Shown here piece by piece: positions 38,892 through 47,636 of a stretch of DNA of 64,000 nt. Numbering within the stretch: position 1 is the first letter of the stretch; each line of letters begins with the position of its first letter. The notes under the pieces were generated by a model, which worked only from the letters and a program-made list of their open reading frames with translations, was not told the DNA's origin and did not search any database. The stretch comes from Deltaproteobacteria bacterium (GTDB lineage: Bacteria; Desulfobacterota; Syntrophia; Syntrophales; JACQWR01). The stretch spans positions 124,001 through 188,000 of the forward strand of contig JACQWR010000024.1 of the NCBI GenBank assembly GCA_016209105.1, written 5' to 3'. Made by a program: the position numbers and the translations under genes.

Positions 38892-40670
38892 ATGACGATA
38901 TCAGGCACATTGCCCCTCATGGGCGTCAGCGAGGCCAAGGAACTAATGAACGTGGCGTTGGGCGCGGCGAAGGCCGATCTTGCCGTTGTCAACGCCCGAC
39001 TGATGAACGTTTATACCGGCGAACTGCTGGAAAAACAGACGGTAACGGTTAAAGGCAAGTGGATCGCCTCTGTGGGAGGTGATTCCAATGGCGCCATCGG
39101 CGCAGGGACCACCGTTATTGACGCCGGGGGGAAAACACTCATTCCCGGCTTGATTGACGGCCACATCCATCTTTCCCCTCTTTTCAATGTATCAGAATTC
39201 CTGAAATATGCCATCAAGGGCGGCACGACCGCGATGGTAAGTGAAACGCTGGAATATTTTCCCATGGGCGGATACGAAGGCGTGCTCGATTTCCTGGCAT
39301 CATACCACAACCAGCCCGTCAAGATTTTTGCCACTGCCCCCTCCATGGTCTCCATCAGCAACGCGTGTCGCGGCATTTCGCTGGAAACCCTCAGGAAACT
39401 GCTGGAAAGAGACGATATCATCGGTCTGGGAGAATCATACTGGCAGGCGCTGATTCAAAACCCCGATTCACTGCTCCCCCTCTATGAAGAAACGCTCCGC
39501 TCAGGGAAAACGGTGGAGGGACATTCCGCCGGAGCAAGCGGGAAAAAGCTGATGGCGTACGTGGCCGCAGGCGTATCATCCTGCCATGAACCCATTGCCG
39601 CCGGAGAAGTCCTGGAAAGGCTGCGGCTGGGAATCAACGTCATGATCAGAGAGGGAAGCATACGGAGAGACCTGGAGGCGATTGCGACAATCAAGGATTC
39701 CGGCGCACAACTGCGGCGTTTGACCGTCGTCTCCGATGGGATAGACCCGGAAGACTTGCTGAAAAAGGGTTATATGGAATTCGTGGTGCAGAAGGCCATT
39801 GATTGTGGCTTCGATCCCGTCACGGCCGTGCAGATGGCAACGATCAACGTGGCGGAACATTTTTCCTTAAGCGGCCTTATCGGGGGGATTGCCCCCGGCA
39901 GATACGCCGACATGCTGATCATCCCCGACGAGAGGACGATAAGGCCAAATTATGTCATCAGCAACGGCTGCATTGTGGCAAAGGATGGGGAAATTCTCGT
40001 GCCGCCGCGGCAGCACACGTTCGCGCAGCGGAGCCTGAACAGTGTACACCTGCCCTCTCCGATGACGGATGCCGATTTTCGCATCACCGCGTCGGGCGGC
40101 ACTTCCTCTGTCCGTGTAAGGATCATAGACCAGGTGACGGAACTGGTGACCGCGGAACTGCTGACGGACGTTCCCGCCTCCGGCGGAGAGATCAAAGCAG
40201 ACTCAGAAAAAGACCTTATCAAGGTAGCCGCCATAGACAGGACGCATAATCCCGGAAAGAGGTTCGTCGGCCTCATCCGGGGATTCCGCATGCGCTCCGG
40301 CGCTATCGCCTCAAGTGCGGCCTGGGATACTTCCGATATCATCGTGGTGGGGGCAAACGACGCCGACATGGCGGCCGCCGTGAACAGGATTCGCGAACTG
40401 CAGGGAGGAACGGTGGTCTGTGAGGGCGGAAAAATCCTCGTGGAAATCCCCATGCCCGTCCTGGGGCTCATTTCCGACCTTCCCATGGAAACGCTGGCCG
40501 AGAAGATGAAGGAAGTACGAACGGCGGCAGCCCGTCTCGGCGTTCCCTTTGCCAATCCGTTCCTTACCCTGATCACCCTTACGGGATCGGCGATCCCCTA
40601 TCTCAGGATCTGCGAAGAGGGACTGGTCAATCTTAAAGACGGTAAAACCGTGGGATTGTTTGTAGACTGA
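38892..40670 (+). CDS. Adenine deaminase-family amidohydrolase
   Basis: GKTLIPGLIDGHIHLSPLF, C-terminal adenine-deaminase domain (GVPFANPFLTLITLTGSAIPYLRICEEGLV). Confidence 0.82.
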   Translation: MTISGTLPLMGVSEAKELMNVALGAAKADLAVVNARLMNVYTGELLEKQTVTVKGKWIASVGGDSNGAIGAGTTVIDAGGKTLIPGLIDGHIHLSPLFNVSEFLKYAIKGGTTAMVSETLEYFPMGGYEGVLDFLASYHNQPVKIFATAPSMVSISNACRGISLETLRKLLERDDIIGLGESYWQALIQNPDSLLPLYEETLRSGKTVEGHSAGASGKKLMAYVAAGVSSCHEPIAAGEVLERLRLGINVMIREGSIRRDLEAIATIKDSGAQLRRLTVVSDGIDPEDLLKKGYMEFVVQKAIDCGFDPVTAVQMATINVAEHFSLSGLIGGIAPGRYADMLIIPDERTIRPNYVISNGCIVAKDGEILVPPRQHTFAQRSLNSVHLPSPMTDADFRITASGGTSSVRVRIIDQVTELVTAELLTDVPASGGEIKADSEKDLIKVAAIDRTHNPGKRFVGLIRGFRMRSGAIASSAAWDTSDIIVVGANDADMAAAVNRIRELQGGTVVCEGGKILVEIPMPVLGLISDLPMETLAEKMKEVRTAAARLGVPFANPFLTLITLTGSAIPYLRICEEGLVNLKDGKTVGLFVD

Positions 40671-40687
40671 AAAGGCGGACACGCTTC

Positions 40688-41152
40688 ATGAAGAAATTGA
40701 GGACACCGTATAGAATAGTGCTCCCGGTTGCCGTTTCTCTTCTGCTTGCTTCTTGCCTGAGTTGGATCCTGGAAAAGCCCTCCTTTGTCCTTCGCGAGAT
40801 CACCCTCAGCCCGCGCTCCTTTACCGAGATGAATCTTTTCCTCGGTCTCGATGTGCAGAATCCGAATCGTTTTGACCTTGCACTCAAGTCTTTTGAATAC
40901 ACCGTTTACCTGAATAATGAGGAAATCGGGAACGGCCGTTTGGAAAAGGAACTCCTGATTCCCTCGTCGTCAACAACGCGGGTGCGGGCGCCTGTCGTTG
41001 CAAAGTTCAAAGACTTGGGGGGAAGCCTGAAGACCATTATGAGCGGCGATGACGTGCATTACAAGATAGAGGGAAAGGCAGATATCAAAACGACCGTCGG
41101 AAGTCTCCGTTTCCCTTTTTCAAAAGAGGGGCGTATTAATTTGAAAAATTAA
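40688..41152 (+). CDS. LEA type 2 (WHy) family lipoprotein
   Basis: Lipobox LLLASC; ITLSPRSFTEMNLFLGLDVQNPNRFDLALKSFEYTVYLNNEEIGNG. Confidence 0.85.
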   Translation: MKKLRTPYRIVLPVAVSLLLASCLSWILEKPSFVLREITLSPRSFTEMNLFLGLDVQNPNRFDLALKSFEYTVYLNNEEIGNGRLEKELLIPSSSTTRVRAPVVAKFKDLGGSLKTIMSGDDVHYKIEGKADIKTTVGSLRFPFSKEGRINLKN

Positions 41153-41203
41153 CGGGACGACGGTGGCAACCGCATCCGGCAAATATGGCGGCCGTTCTTT
41201 CTC

Positions 41204-41232
41204 TTGACACGCAATTCATGCGTCCCTATAAT
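41204..41232 (+). promoter_or_regulatory. Consensus sigma70-type promoter
   Basis: TTGACA (41204-41209), 17-nt spacer, TATAAT (41227-41232); both hexamers match consensus, upstream of the ATG at 41292. Confidence 0.8.
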
Positions 41233-41291
41233 TCTTGCGCGTAAAAGCGCGTTATTATCAAACAAAAATTCCCGGTGGGGGGCGGGAGATT

Positions 41292-42827
41292 ATGAGAAGA
41301 GTCATTCATGGTAAAGTCCCACTGAGTGTCATCTTCATCCTGGTTGTGAGCACGGCAATGACCGGCTGCGTCAGCATGATGGGCCCATCCGGTCATATGA
41401 CCGACTCGCTGAATTACGTCCGCCGGCACAAGGGCGAAGGTTTGCGGCGTCCCATGGCGGGCAGCGAAGCGGAACTTATGAACATGGCGGTGAAGAGCAT
41501 GCAGAAAGCAAACTACACCGTCATTCGGGAGCCTCATGCGGTGTTGGCCAAAGCGACGGACGTTGATCTCTCGTACGCCTTCTACTTCTACCCGTCCCAG
41601 ACGAACAATCAGACAGACGTAGAAGTTCTCGTCGTCAGCCCCTGGTTCACAGCCGAACAGATGCGGAAATTTCAGGAGCAGGCATTTACAACCAGCTTAG
41701 TTGATGTAAACAAAAAAATCCTGGAAAAAGAATATGATCCTAATGTGAGGGTCGAGGGGGCATGGCTTTCCTTGAGTGCGGCGGCATTTGAGGGTGAAAT
41801 AGAGACCGCAAGAAAATTAATCAGTAAAGGCGCGGATGTGGATTTAGCGATCTATGAGCTGAAAGACGCTGCGTCGAAACAATCGCCGTACCTGGACTAT
41901 CCGAATAACAGGAAAATATACGACAAGGCTAATCTGGGTGTGGAAATGCTCAGCAGACTTGCGACCAGGAAGGCAGAACCAAAGACGGTTACTGCGAGCG
42001 GCATTGCATCGGCTACTGTCCAGGGAAAACCCCTTATCAAATCCGATATTGACGAACTTCCAACGAGAAGAGCAAGGCTGAACAAAAACTCCTATGCAAT
42101 ACTCATTGGCATCGAGAACTACCGTCAAAAGCTGCCGGCTGCCGATTTCGCGGCCCAGGATGCGAAGCTGGTGGCTGATTACCTCACAAAAGTCGTGGGG
42201 TATCCCGAAGAAAATGTGGTGATGCTGACGAACGAACACGCGGCTTTGGGAGATTTTGTAAAGTACTTTGAGAAGTGGCTGCCGAACAATGTGGAGCAGG
42301 GCAGCACCGTCTTCATCTATTATTCCGGCCATGGCGCGCCGAATCCAAAAACATCCGATGCTTTTTTGGTGCCTTACGACGGAGACCCCTCTTTCATTGA
42401 TGAGACCGGGTACTCCTTGAAGAGAATGTACGGTGCGCTCGGGAAACTGCCCGCCAAAGAAGTTCTTGTCGCGCTCGATTCCTGTTTCTCCGGCGCCGGC
42501 GGCAGATCGGTAATCGCCAAGGGGGCGCGGCCTCTGGTCATGAACCTCCAGAATAACGCGGTTCTGTCGAAAAACATGCTGGTCATGTCCGCCTCATCCG
42601 GAGATCAAATGAGTTCAACCTATGATGAAAAAGGACATGGGTTGTTCACGTACTTCATGCTCAAGGGAATCAAGAACGAGGATGTAATGAGGCCCGATGG
42701 CTCAATCAAAATGGACGACTTGTTTGGCTACATCAAACCACAAGTGGAGCGCATCGCAAGGAAACAGTACAACAACGAGCAAACGCCACAGTTGATTGGT
42801 CACAAGACATCCCCGAAGGGAAGATGA
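41292..42827 (+). CDS. Caspase-fold (peptidase C14) lipoprotein
   Basis: Lipobox TAMTGC; YAILIGIENYRQKL, VFIYYSGHGAPNPK (His), LVALDSCFSGAGGRS (Cys). Confidence 0.9.
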   Translation: MRRVIHGKVPLSVIFILVVSTAMTGCVSMMGPSGHMTDSLNYVRRHKGEGLRRPMAGSEAELMNMAVKSMQKANYTVIREPHAVLAKATDVDLSYAFYFYPSQTNNQTDVEVLVVSPWFTAEQMRKFQEQAFTTSLVDVNKKILEKEYDPNVRVEGAWLSLSAAAFEGEIETARKLISKGADVDLAIYELKDAASKQSPYLDYPNNRKIYDKANLGVEMLSRLATRKAEPKTVTASGIASATVQGKPLIKSDIDELPTRRARLNKNSYAILIGIENYRQKLPAADFAAQDAKLVADYLTKVVGYPEENVVMLTNEHAALGDFVKYFEKWLPNNVEQGSTVFIYYSGHGAPNPKTSDAFLVPYDGDPSFIDETGYSLKRMYGALGKLPAKEVLVALDSCFSGAGGRSVIAKGARPLVMNLQNNAVLSKNMLVMSASSGDQMSSTYDEKGHGLFTYFMLKGIKNEDVMRPDGSIKMDDLFGYIKPQVERIARKQYNNEQTPQLIGHKTSPKGR

Positions 42828-42847
42828 ATACTCTCAGGCACGTTATT

Positions 42848-42970
42848 CGAAGACTCTCCGCAGCTTGCGGCGGAGAGTCTTCGATTTTCGGGGAACAAGA
42901 GAGTTTAAGCCTTCGCCCGCTTACCCCTTGAGACAGGCTACGGGGAATGCGCTCGCTGATGAATTCAGGA
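42848..42970 (+). repeat. Dispersed repeat, long form, between the convergent caspase genes
   Basis: Perfect 14-bp stem CGAAGACTCTCCGC/GCGGAGAGTCTTCG (42848-42861/42870-42883) followed by ...CTACGGGGAATGCGCTCGCTGATGAATTCAGG. Confidence 0.85.
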
Positions 42971-43000
42971 CTGCCCGTAATCAGTAATGTTGTTTCCTCA

Positions 43001-45292
43001 TTAACGAGTCCTTGCCACAGGCATTTTCGTTCTCTCTTCGGCCAGCGCCGCCGACTGAAGCAGAACGGGAGTCTGATCACGGTTAAACTCCAGAGAGGCC
43101 TTCTCCGATACCCTCGCACTGACATACTGGTAGAGCGATCCCAGATTGACGACGCCTTGTTTTTCAATATCCGCATCCCCTCTGATCCCCCGCAGAAGAT
43201 AATACGTAAATAACCCGTGATGAACTTTGTCGTAATCGGAACTGATCTGGCTGCCCGTTGAAGCAGCGACAACGGTCACTTTTCCCACCGCCAGAGATTG
43301 ACTCTCAAGCGACATCACGAGCGGCCGTGCCCCTTCGCTGGTTACACTCCTGCCTTTCGCCCCTGAAAAACAGCTATCGAGCATGACAACCGTGTCCCTG
43401 TTCGGGAGCTTGTTGAGTGCCGCATACATGCGGCTCAATGGATAGAGCTTGGTCGGAAAATCCGGATTCCCGTCAAAGGGGACAATGTAGGCATCCTTGC
43501 CCTGTGGATCGGGCGCGCCATGACCGGCATAATACACAAACACCTGGGAATTCTTCGTGACCCTTCGCGGCAGCCAATCCTCCAGGTATGCCTCCAGATC
43601 ACTCTTGGTGACCTTGTCATTCGTCAACACCATGATATTGGATCGGGGAATTCCGGATAAATGCTCCAGATATTTCGCCATGACTTCCGCATCCCGGGAC
43701 GCGTATTTCACTTCGGGAATGATTTTTTCCCGATAGGTGCTGATGCCGAACAGCAGGGCAAAATCCTCCTTTTTCTCAAAACCTTTTATTCTTGCGGGAA
43801 TATCATCCACATCAACCTCGGAAACCACTTCAATGACTTCCTTTACCTCGACCGATCTCATAGCCACCTGAAAGACCCTGCGCTCCGGGGGTGAAAAACC
43901 TTTGCCTTCCTTGATTTCAATACGAAGCGTGGCCGACTCCGATGCAATCCGTTCCGGCAGGATGCCTTTAAAAACCGCCACCTTTTTTTCTCCCGGTTGC
44001 AGGTCGCCGATTGACTTGGAAGCGCCAAGGGCATGGATAAGGGTAGGATGTCCCGACAAAACAACCTGTACATTTTGGGCGAGTCCTTCGCCTTTGTTTT
44101 CAATTTCTGTTTGAAGCGATATTTCCTCGCCGCCATCCAAGACGCGATTGTTATTCTGATCCTTCAGCGAGGTGGAAAAAGTCAGTTTCGGGACGGCGGA
44201 TACTACCTCTACTTTTTCCCTGACGATCCCGGGTTTGACGGCGATTTTTAAAACCTTTGCCTCGGCGGGAGAGAATCCCCGCTTTTCCTGAACATTTATT
44301 CGGAGGTTCCCGGCATCCGCCGCAATCAGCAAGGGCAGCGTGGCTTTAAATTCGGCTGTTTTCTTTTCTCCCGCCTTGATATCTCCGAGGGTGCGCCTCT
44401 CTCCCAGATGGCTGATGATGTCATCATGACCGGAAAGGAGAACCTGGACATCCTTTGCCGGCCCTTCCCCGCGATTTTCCACCTCCACCCGCAGAGAGAT
44501 TTCCTTGCCGCCCTCAAGGACGCCCCCGCCCGAGCTGTCGTGAAAAACTGCATTGAACGCCAAGGATGGCGGAAGGGCGGCAATCGCCTTCTCCTCCTTT
44601 TTCTCCGGGACAGGAGCCGCGGCGACCGCCGTAGTTTCAATATCATCAATCACTGGACGGCCCATGGTAACTTGGATGTACCCGCTGCCACCGCCGATAG
44701 ATAGGGGACCAGCCCCACGCATTGCAAAAGATCCGGCAACGATCATCCGATCAAAATCAATATAGTCTATAAGCCATTCACTCTGCCAAATACCCGTCCC
44801 GACCACCATCCATGAGGCCAAATGGGTACTCTCAAACCTGATCTCCCTGGCTGACTTTATCGCCAATATCCCCTCCGCCGGAACGACTAAGACGGGAGTG
44901 AGATTCCAGGTAAAGCGCATGGAGACATTAAACTTGATTTCCATATTTTCGCGGTCTATGTAAACGATATCGTTAAATTTTATGGATTTAATCGTTGAAA
45001 CTCCGGGCATAGGTCCGCCCTGGGTGTAAAACGAAAACCCCTGGTCCGAGGAATCTTTTCCGGTGATATCCAATACCTTGCCCTGCGGGGTCTCATATAT
45101 CGGGAAGCTCTTACCCAGATTCCTCTTGATGAGGTTGTACATCTTTACCAGAATTTCCTGTTTCGGACTTTCCTCTTTGATGGTATCGCACGTGTTATTT
45201 TCGCAATACTTGACGACGTTAGGCATGACCGCCGAGCATCCCGCCAGCGACCATAGGGAGAAGAACGCTATAATTAAAAATCCCTTTTTCAT
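43001..45292 (-). CDS. Caspase-fold (peptidase C14) lipoprotein with two CARDB-like repeats
   Basis: Lipobox SLAGC; two LDGGEEISLQTEIENKGEGLAQNVQV-type repeats; VFVYYAGHGAPDPQ and VMLDSCFSGAKGRS catalytic motifs. Confidence 0.9.
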   Translation of the reverse strand: MKKGFLIIAFFSLWSLAGCSAVMPNVVKYCENNTCDTIKEESPKQEILVKMYNLIKRNLGKSFPIYETPQGKVLDITGKDSSDQGFSFYTQGGPMPGVSTIKSIKFNDIVYIDRENMEIKFNVSMRFTWNLTPVLVVPAEGILAIKSAREIRFESTHLASWMVVGTGIWQSEWLIDYIDFDRMIVAGSFAMRGAGPLSIGGGSGYIQVTMGRPVIDDIETTAVAAAPVPEKKEEKAIAALPPSLAFNAVFHDSSGGGVLEGGKEISLRVEVENRGEGPAKDVQVLLSGHDDIISHLGERRTLGDIKAGEKKTAEFKATLPLLIAADAGNLRINVQEKRGFSPAEAKVLKIAVKPGIVREKVEVVSAVPKLTFSTSLKDQNNNRVLDGGEEISLQTEIENKGEGLAQNVQVVLSGHPTLIHALGASKSIGDLQPGEKKVAVFKGILPERIASESATLRIEIKEGKGFSPPERRVFQVAMRSVEVKEVIEVVSEVDVDDIPARIKGFEKKEDFALLFGISTYREKIIPEVKYASRDAEVMAKYLEHLSGIPRSNIMVLTNDKVTKSDLEAYLEDWLPRRVTKNSQVFVYYAGHGAPDPQGKDAYIVPFDGNPDFPTKLYPLSRMYAALNKLPNRDTVVMLDSCFSGAKGRSVTSEGARPLVMSLESQSLAVGKVTVVAASTGSQISSDYDKVHHGLFTYYLLRGIRGDADIEKQGVVNLGSLYQYVSARVSEKASLEFNRDQTPVLLQSAALAEERTKMPVARTR

Positions 45293-45334
45293 ATTTTCTC
45301 CGGTAGAAGATTCCTCATGAGCCAAGGGTGATGT

Positions 45335-45386
45335 GAATTCAACAGCGAGCGCATTCCCCTTGAGCTTGGCTTAAAGAGAGTTTCAC
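45335..45386 (-). repeat. Dispersed repeat, short form
   Basis: GAATTCAACAGCGAGCGCATTCCCCTTGAGCTTGGCTTAAAGAGAGTTTCAC. Confidence 0.65.
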
Positions 45387-45616
45387 TATATCAGAAACAC
45401 TTTTTTTTACCAACCCGTTCTCGGCAGATAAAAATGGACACGTCCCTGCAACAAAGTGTCTTGTCATGTTGATAAATGTCCATCCTTCCGATCGGAAATG
45501 ATTTATTTTATTAGCTCAAGGAATGTGATAGTATTTCATTTAGTTCAATTCATTCGATATGACACAGAATTTACGAAATGAAGTACCAAGTCCGCAACAA
45601 GCCCGGGTGACGTCCC

Positions 45617-46213
45617 ATGATTGATCAGCTCCTGGAAGGCAACCGTCTTTTTGTGGAAAACGAGTTCAACCGCAACCTGGACTACTACCGTAATATCGCC
45701 CAGGCCCAGCACCCCCAGGTGCTCTGGATCGGGTGCTCGGATTCGCGCGTACCTGAGGATGTAATTACCGGCAGCCGGCCGGGCACTATCTTTGTGCATC
45801 GCAACGTGGCCAACATCGTGGCATTCAACGATGTGAACATAGCCGCCATCGTGGAGTATGCAATTGCGCATCTGAACATTCCCGACATCGTCGTGTGCGG
45901 GCATTACAATTGCGGCGGCATCAAGGCCCTGGACGAAGGGGTGGAGGAAAACTACATAGCCGACTGGCTGCTGATCTCCGGAGGGGCAAAAGAGCAGGTT
46001 GACCGGCTCGCCCATGAACGGTCGCTGACCCGTGCGCAACGTCTCGACCTGTTGTCTGAGGAAAACGTCAAGCTGCAAATCAAACATCTCAACAATCTTT
46101 CCCTTATCAAGAACATGCACCGCACAGGTGATCTCCCGCGCATCCATGGTTGGGTCTACGCTGTGGAAAGCGGCCGACTCAAGGTTCTCGTGGATGGAAG
46201 AAAGCAAACGTAA
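45617..46213 (+). CDS. can: Beta-carbonic anhydrase
   Basis: HPQVLWIGCSDSRVPEDVITGSRPGTIFVHRNVANIV..., VCGHYNCGGIKAL: Cys-Asp-His-Cys zinc-site motifs. Confidence 0.95.
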   Translation: MIDQLLEGNRLFVENEFNRNLDYYRNIAQAQHPQVLWIGCSDSRVPEDVITGSRPGTIFVHRNVANIVAFNDVNIAAIVEYAIAHLNIPDIVVCGHYNCGGIKALDEGVEENYIADWLLISGGAKEQVDRLAHERSLTRAQRLDLLSEENVKLQIKHLNNLSLIKNMHRTGDLPRIHGWVYAVESGRLKVLVDGRKQT

Positions 46214-46266
46214 CGCCATCCTCATAAACAATGTTCGGAACAACAGCGAACCCATCGGAGGAACAT

Positions 46267-46476
46267 ATGAGCGTCTGGGAGAATCTGAAAACAGTGACGA
46301 AGTCTTCCAAGGATAAATGGATTGGAGGCGTGTGTGGAGGATTAGGCGCAGCGACACCGGTTCCGTCTTGGATGTGGAGAGCTGCATTTCTCTTCTCGTT
46401 GCTGGCCTTCGGGGCGGGGTTGTTTCTGTATCTGGTGCTGTGGATTTGTATGCCAAGCGACCAAAAGGAATCCTAA
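46267..46476 (+). CDS. PspC domain protein
   Basis: KWIGGVCGGLG...WMWRAAFLFSLLAFGAGLFLYLVLWICMP. Confidence 0.85.
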   Translation: MSVWENLKTVTKSSKDKWIGGVCGGLGAATPVPSWMWRAAFLFSLLAFGAGLFLYLVLWICMPSDQKES

Positions 46477-47205
46477 TCAGGCGTTCCGCCGACCTCAGCG
46501 ATACGAACCTCAACGGGGCAAACCTCACCGGGGCGAATCTCAGCAAGGTGGTTTTGATACAATCTAATTTAAAGAATGCAAAACTGAGCAATTGTCGAAT
46601 TTACGGGATCTCCGCATGAAACTTAAAGGTCAATAAAAATACGAAGCGGCAGGATTTAATCATTACTCCCCACAATCAACCAACGATCACAGTAGATAAT
46701 CTTGAGGTAGCCCAATTTATCTACCTTCTATTGGAGAACGAAAAAATCCGCCACATCATCGGACGCTATAACATCGAGGGTTGTCTTGATTCTGGGGCGG
46801 TTTACTAAGGACAGGAAGGCTGTTCTTGACGCACTTCGAAATGAACTTCGCCGGAAAGATCTTACGCCAGTGCTGTTTGATTTCGGCAAGCCTGCCAGCA
46901 AAGACGTAACGGGCACCATTGAGACCTTAGCTCGGATGTCTCGGTTTATTATTGCCGATCTCACAGATCAAAGCAACATCCTGCATGAACTCGCTATGAT
47001 CGTGCCGCTCCTTAGGACAACTCCAGTACTCCCGCTGAGACTCGCTGGTTCACGCGGCTATAGTATGTTTGACGATCTTAAGCGTTCCTACCCTTGGGTT
47101 TTGGAAACATGCGAATACGATGATACAGGCTCTCTACTTTCCAACTTGTCGAAGGTAATTGCTCCGGCAAATGAGATGGCGGAAAGATTTCGCAAGCAGA
47201 CTTAG
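46477..47205 (+). pseudogene. Degraded pentapeptide-repeat protein with C-terminal nucleotide-binding-like domain
   Basis: ADLSDTNLNGANLTGANLSKVVLIQSNLKNAKLSNCRIYGISA* then in-frame ...LIITPHNQPTITVDNLEVAQFIYLLLENEKIRHII, then frameshift into DAITSRVVLILGRFTKDRKAVLDALRNELRRKDLTPVLFDFGKP... Confidence 0.8.
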
Positions 47206-47328
47206 CATCCCAGGCATTCCCCTTATAGACTGACTACCGCAGGTTCCCAAGCTGTTATTTTTTTCAATGAGTAATCATCAACTTTCCGATCTTTATAGAA
47301 CAAGCATTCGTAAGTAAAGTGAAACCCT

Positions 47329-47350
47329 CCGCCCACAGGGCGGGGCTTGC
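47329..47350. repeat. GC-rich hairpin related to the one at 3541-3573
   Basis: CCGCCC-ACA-GGGCGG followed by GGCTTGCAGG.GCGCC, reverse complement of GGCGCTCCTGCAAGCCCCGCC at 3541-3561. Confidence 0.5.
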
Positions 47351-47385
47351 AGGTGCGCCACCGGTCGGGCATCCGGCAACGGTAA

Positions 47386-47506
47386 ATTGAAGCTCTCCTT
47401 GAGCAAGCGGCGGAGAATCTTCGATTCCCAAGGAACATCATCTTTCATCATTCGCTCGCTTACTTCGCGGCAAGCCACGGGGAATGCGCTCGCTGCCGAA
47501 TTCAGC
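47386..47506 (+). repeat. Dispersed repeat, long form (best reference copy)
   Basis: TTGAAGCTCTCCTTGAGCAAGCGGCGGAGAATCTTCGATTCCCAAGGAACATCATCTTTCATCATTCGCTCGCTTACTTCGCGGCAAGCCACGGGGAATGCGCTCGCTGCCGAATTCAGCG. Confidence 0.85.
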
Positions 47507-47636
47507 GTAATTTCGATTTTTCAATTACTTCTATTGACAGAATGATCTTTTCAGTGTATTCGCGTGTCCGGCTTTGTCTATATGCCTGCCCGATTTGGGC
47601 ATGGCATGGCAAATAAATGGCAGGCGAAGGGGAAAA

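Noticed and set aside
45434-45483. ATGGACA ... TGTCCAT inverted pair (possible IS end remnant)
   Set aside because: Seven-base arms only, no target duplication or transposase sequence nearby.
45545-46591. 348-aa minus-strand ORF
   Set aside because: Antisense to carbonic anhydrase, PspC and the pentapeptide remnant; its repetitive RFAPVRFAPLRF start is the complement of pentapeptide repeats.
47223-47441. 72-aa minus-strand ORF between pseudogene and HTH-EIIA gene
   Set aside because: Largely made of the hairpin and dispersed-repeat sequences; no independent coding evidence.
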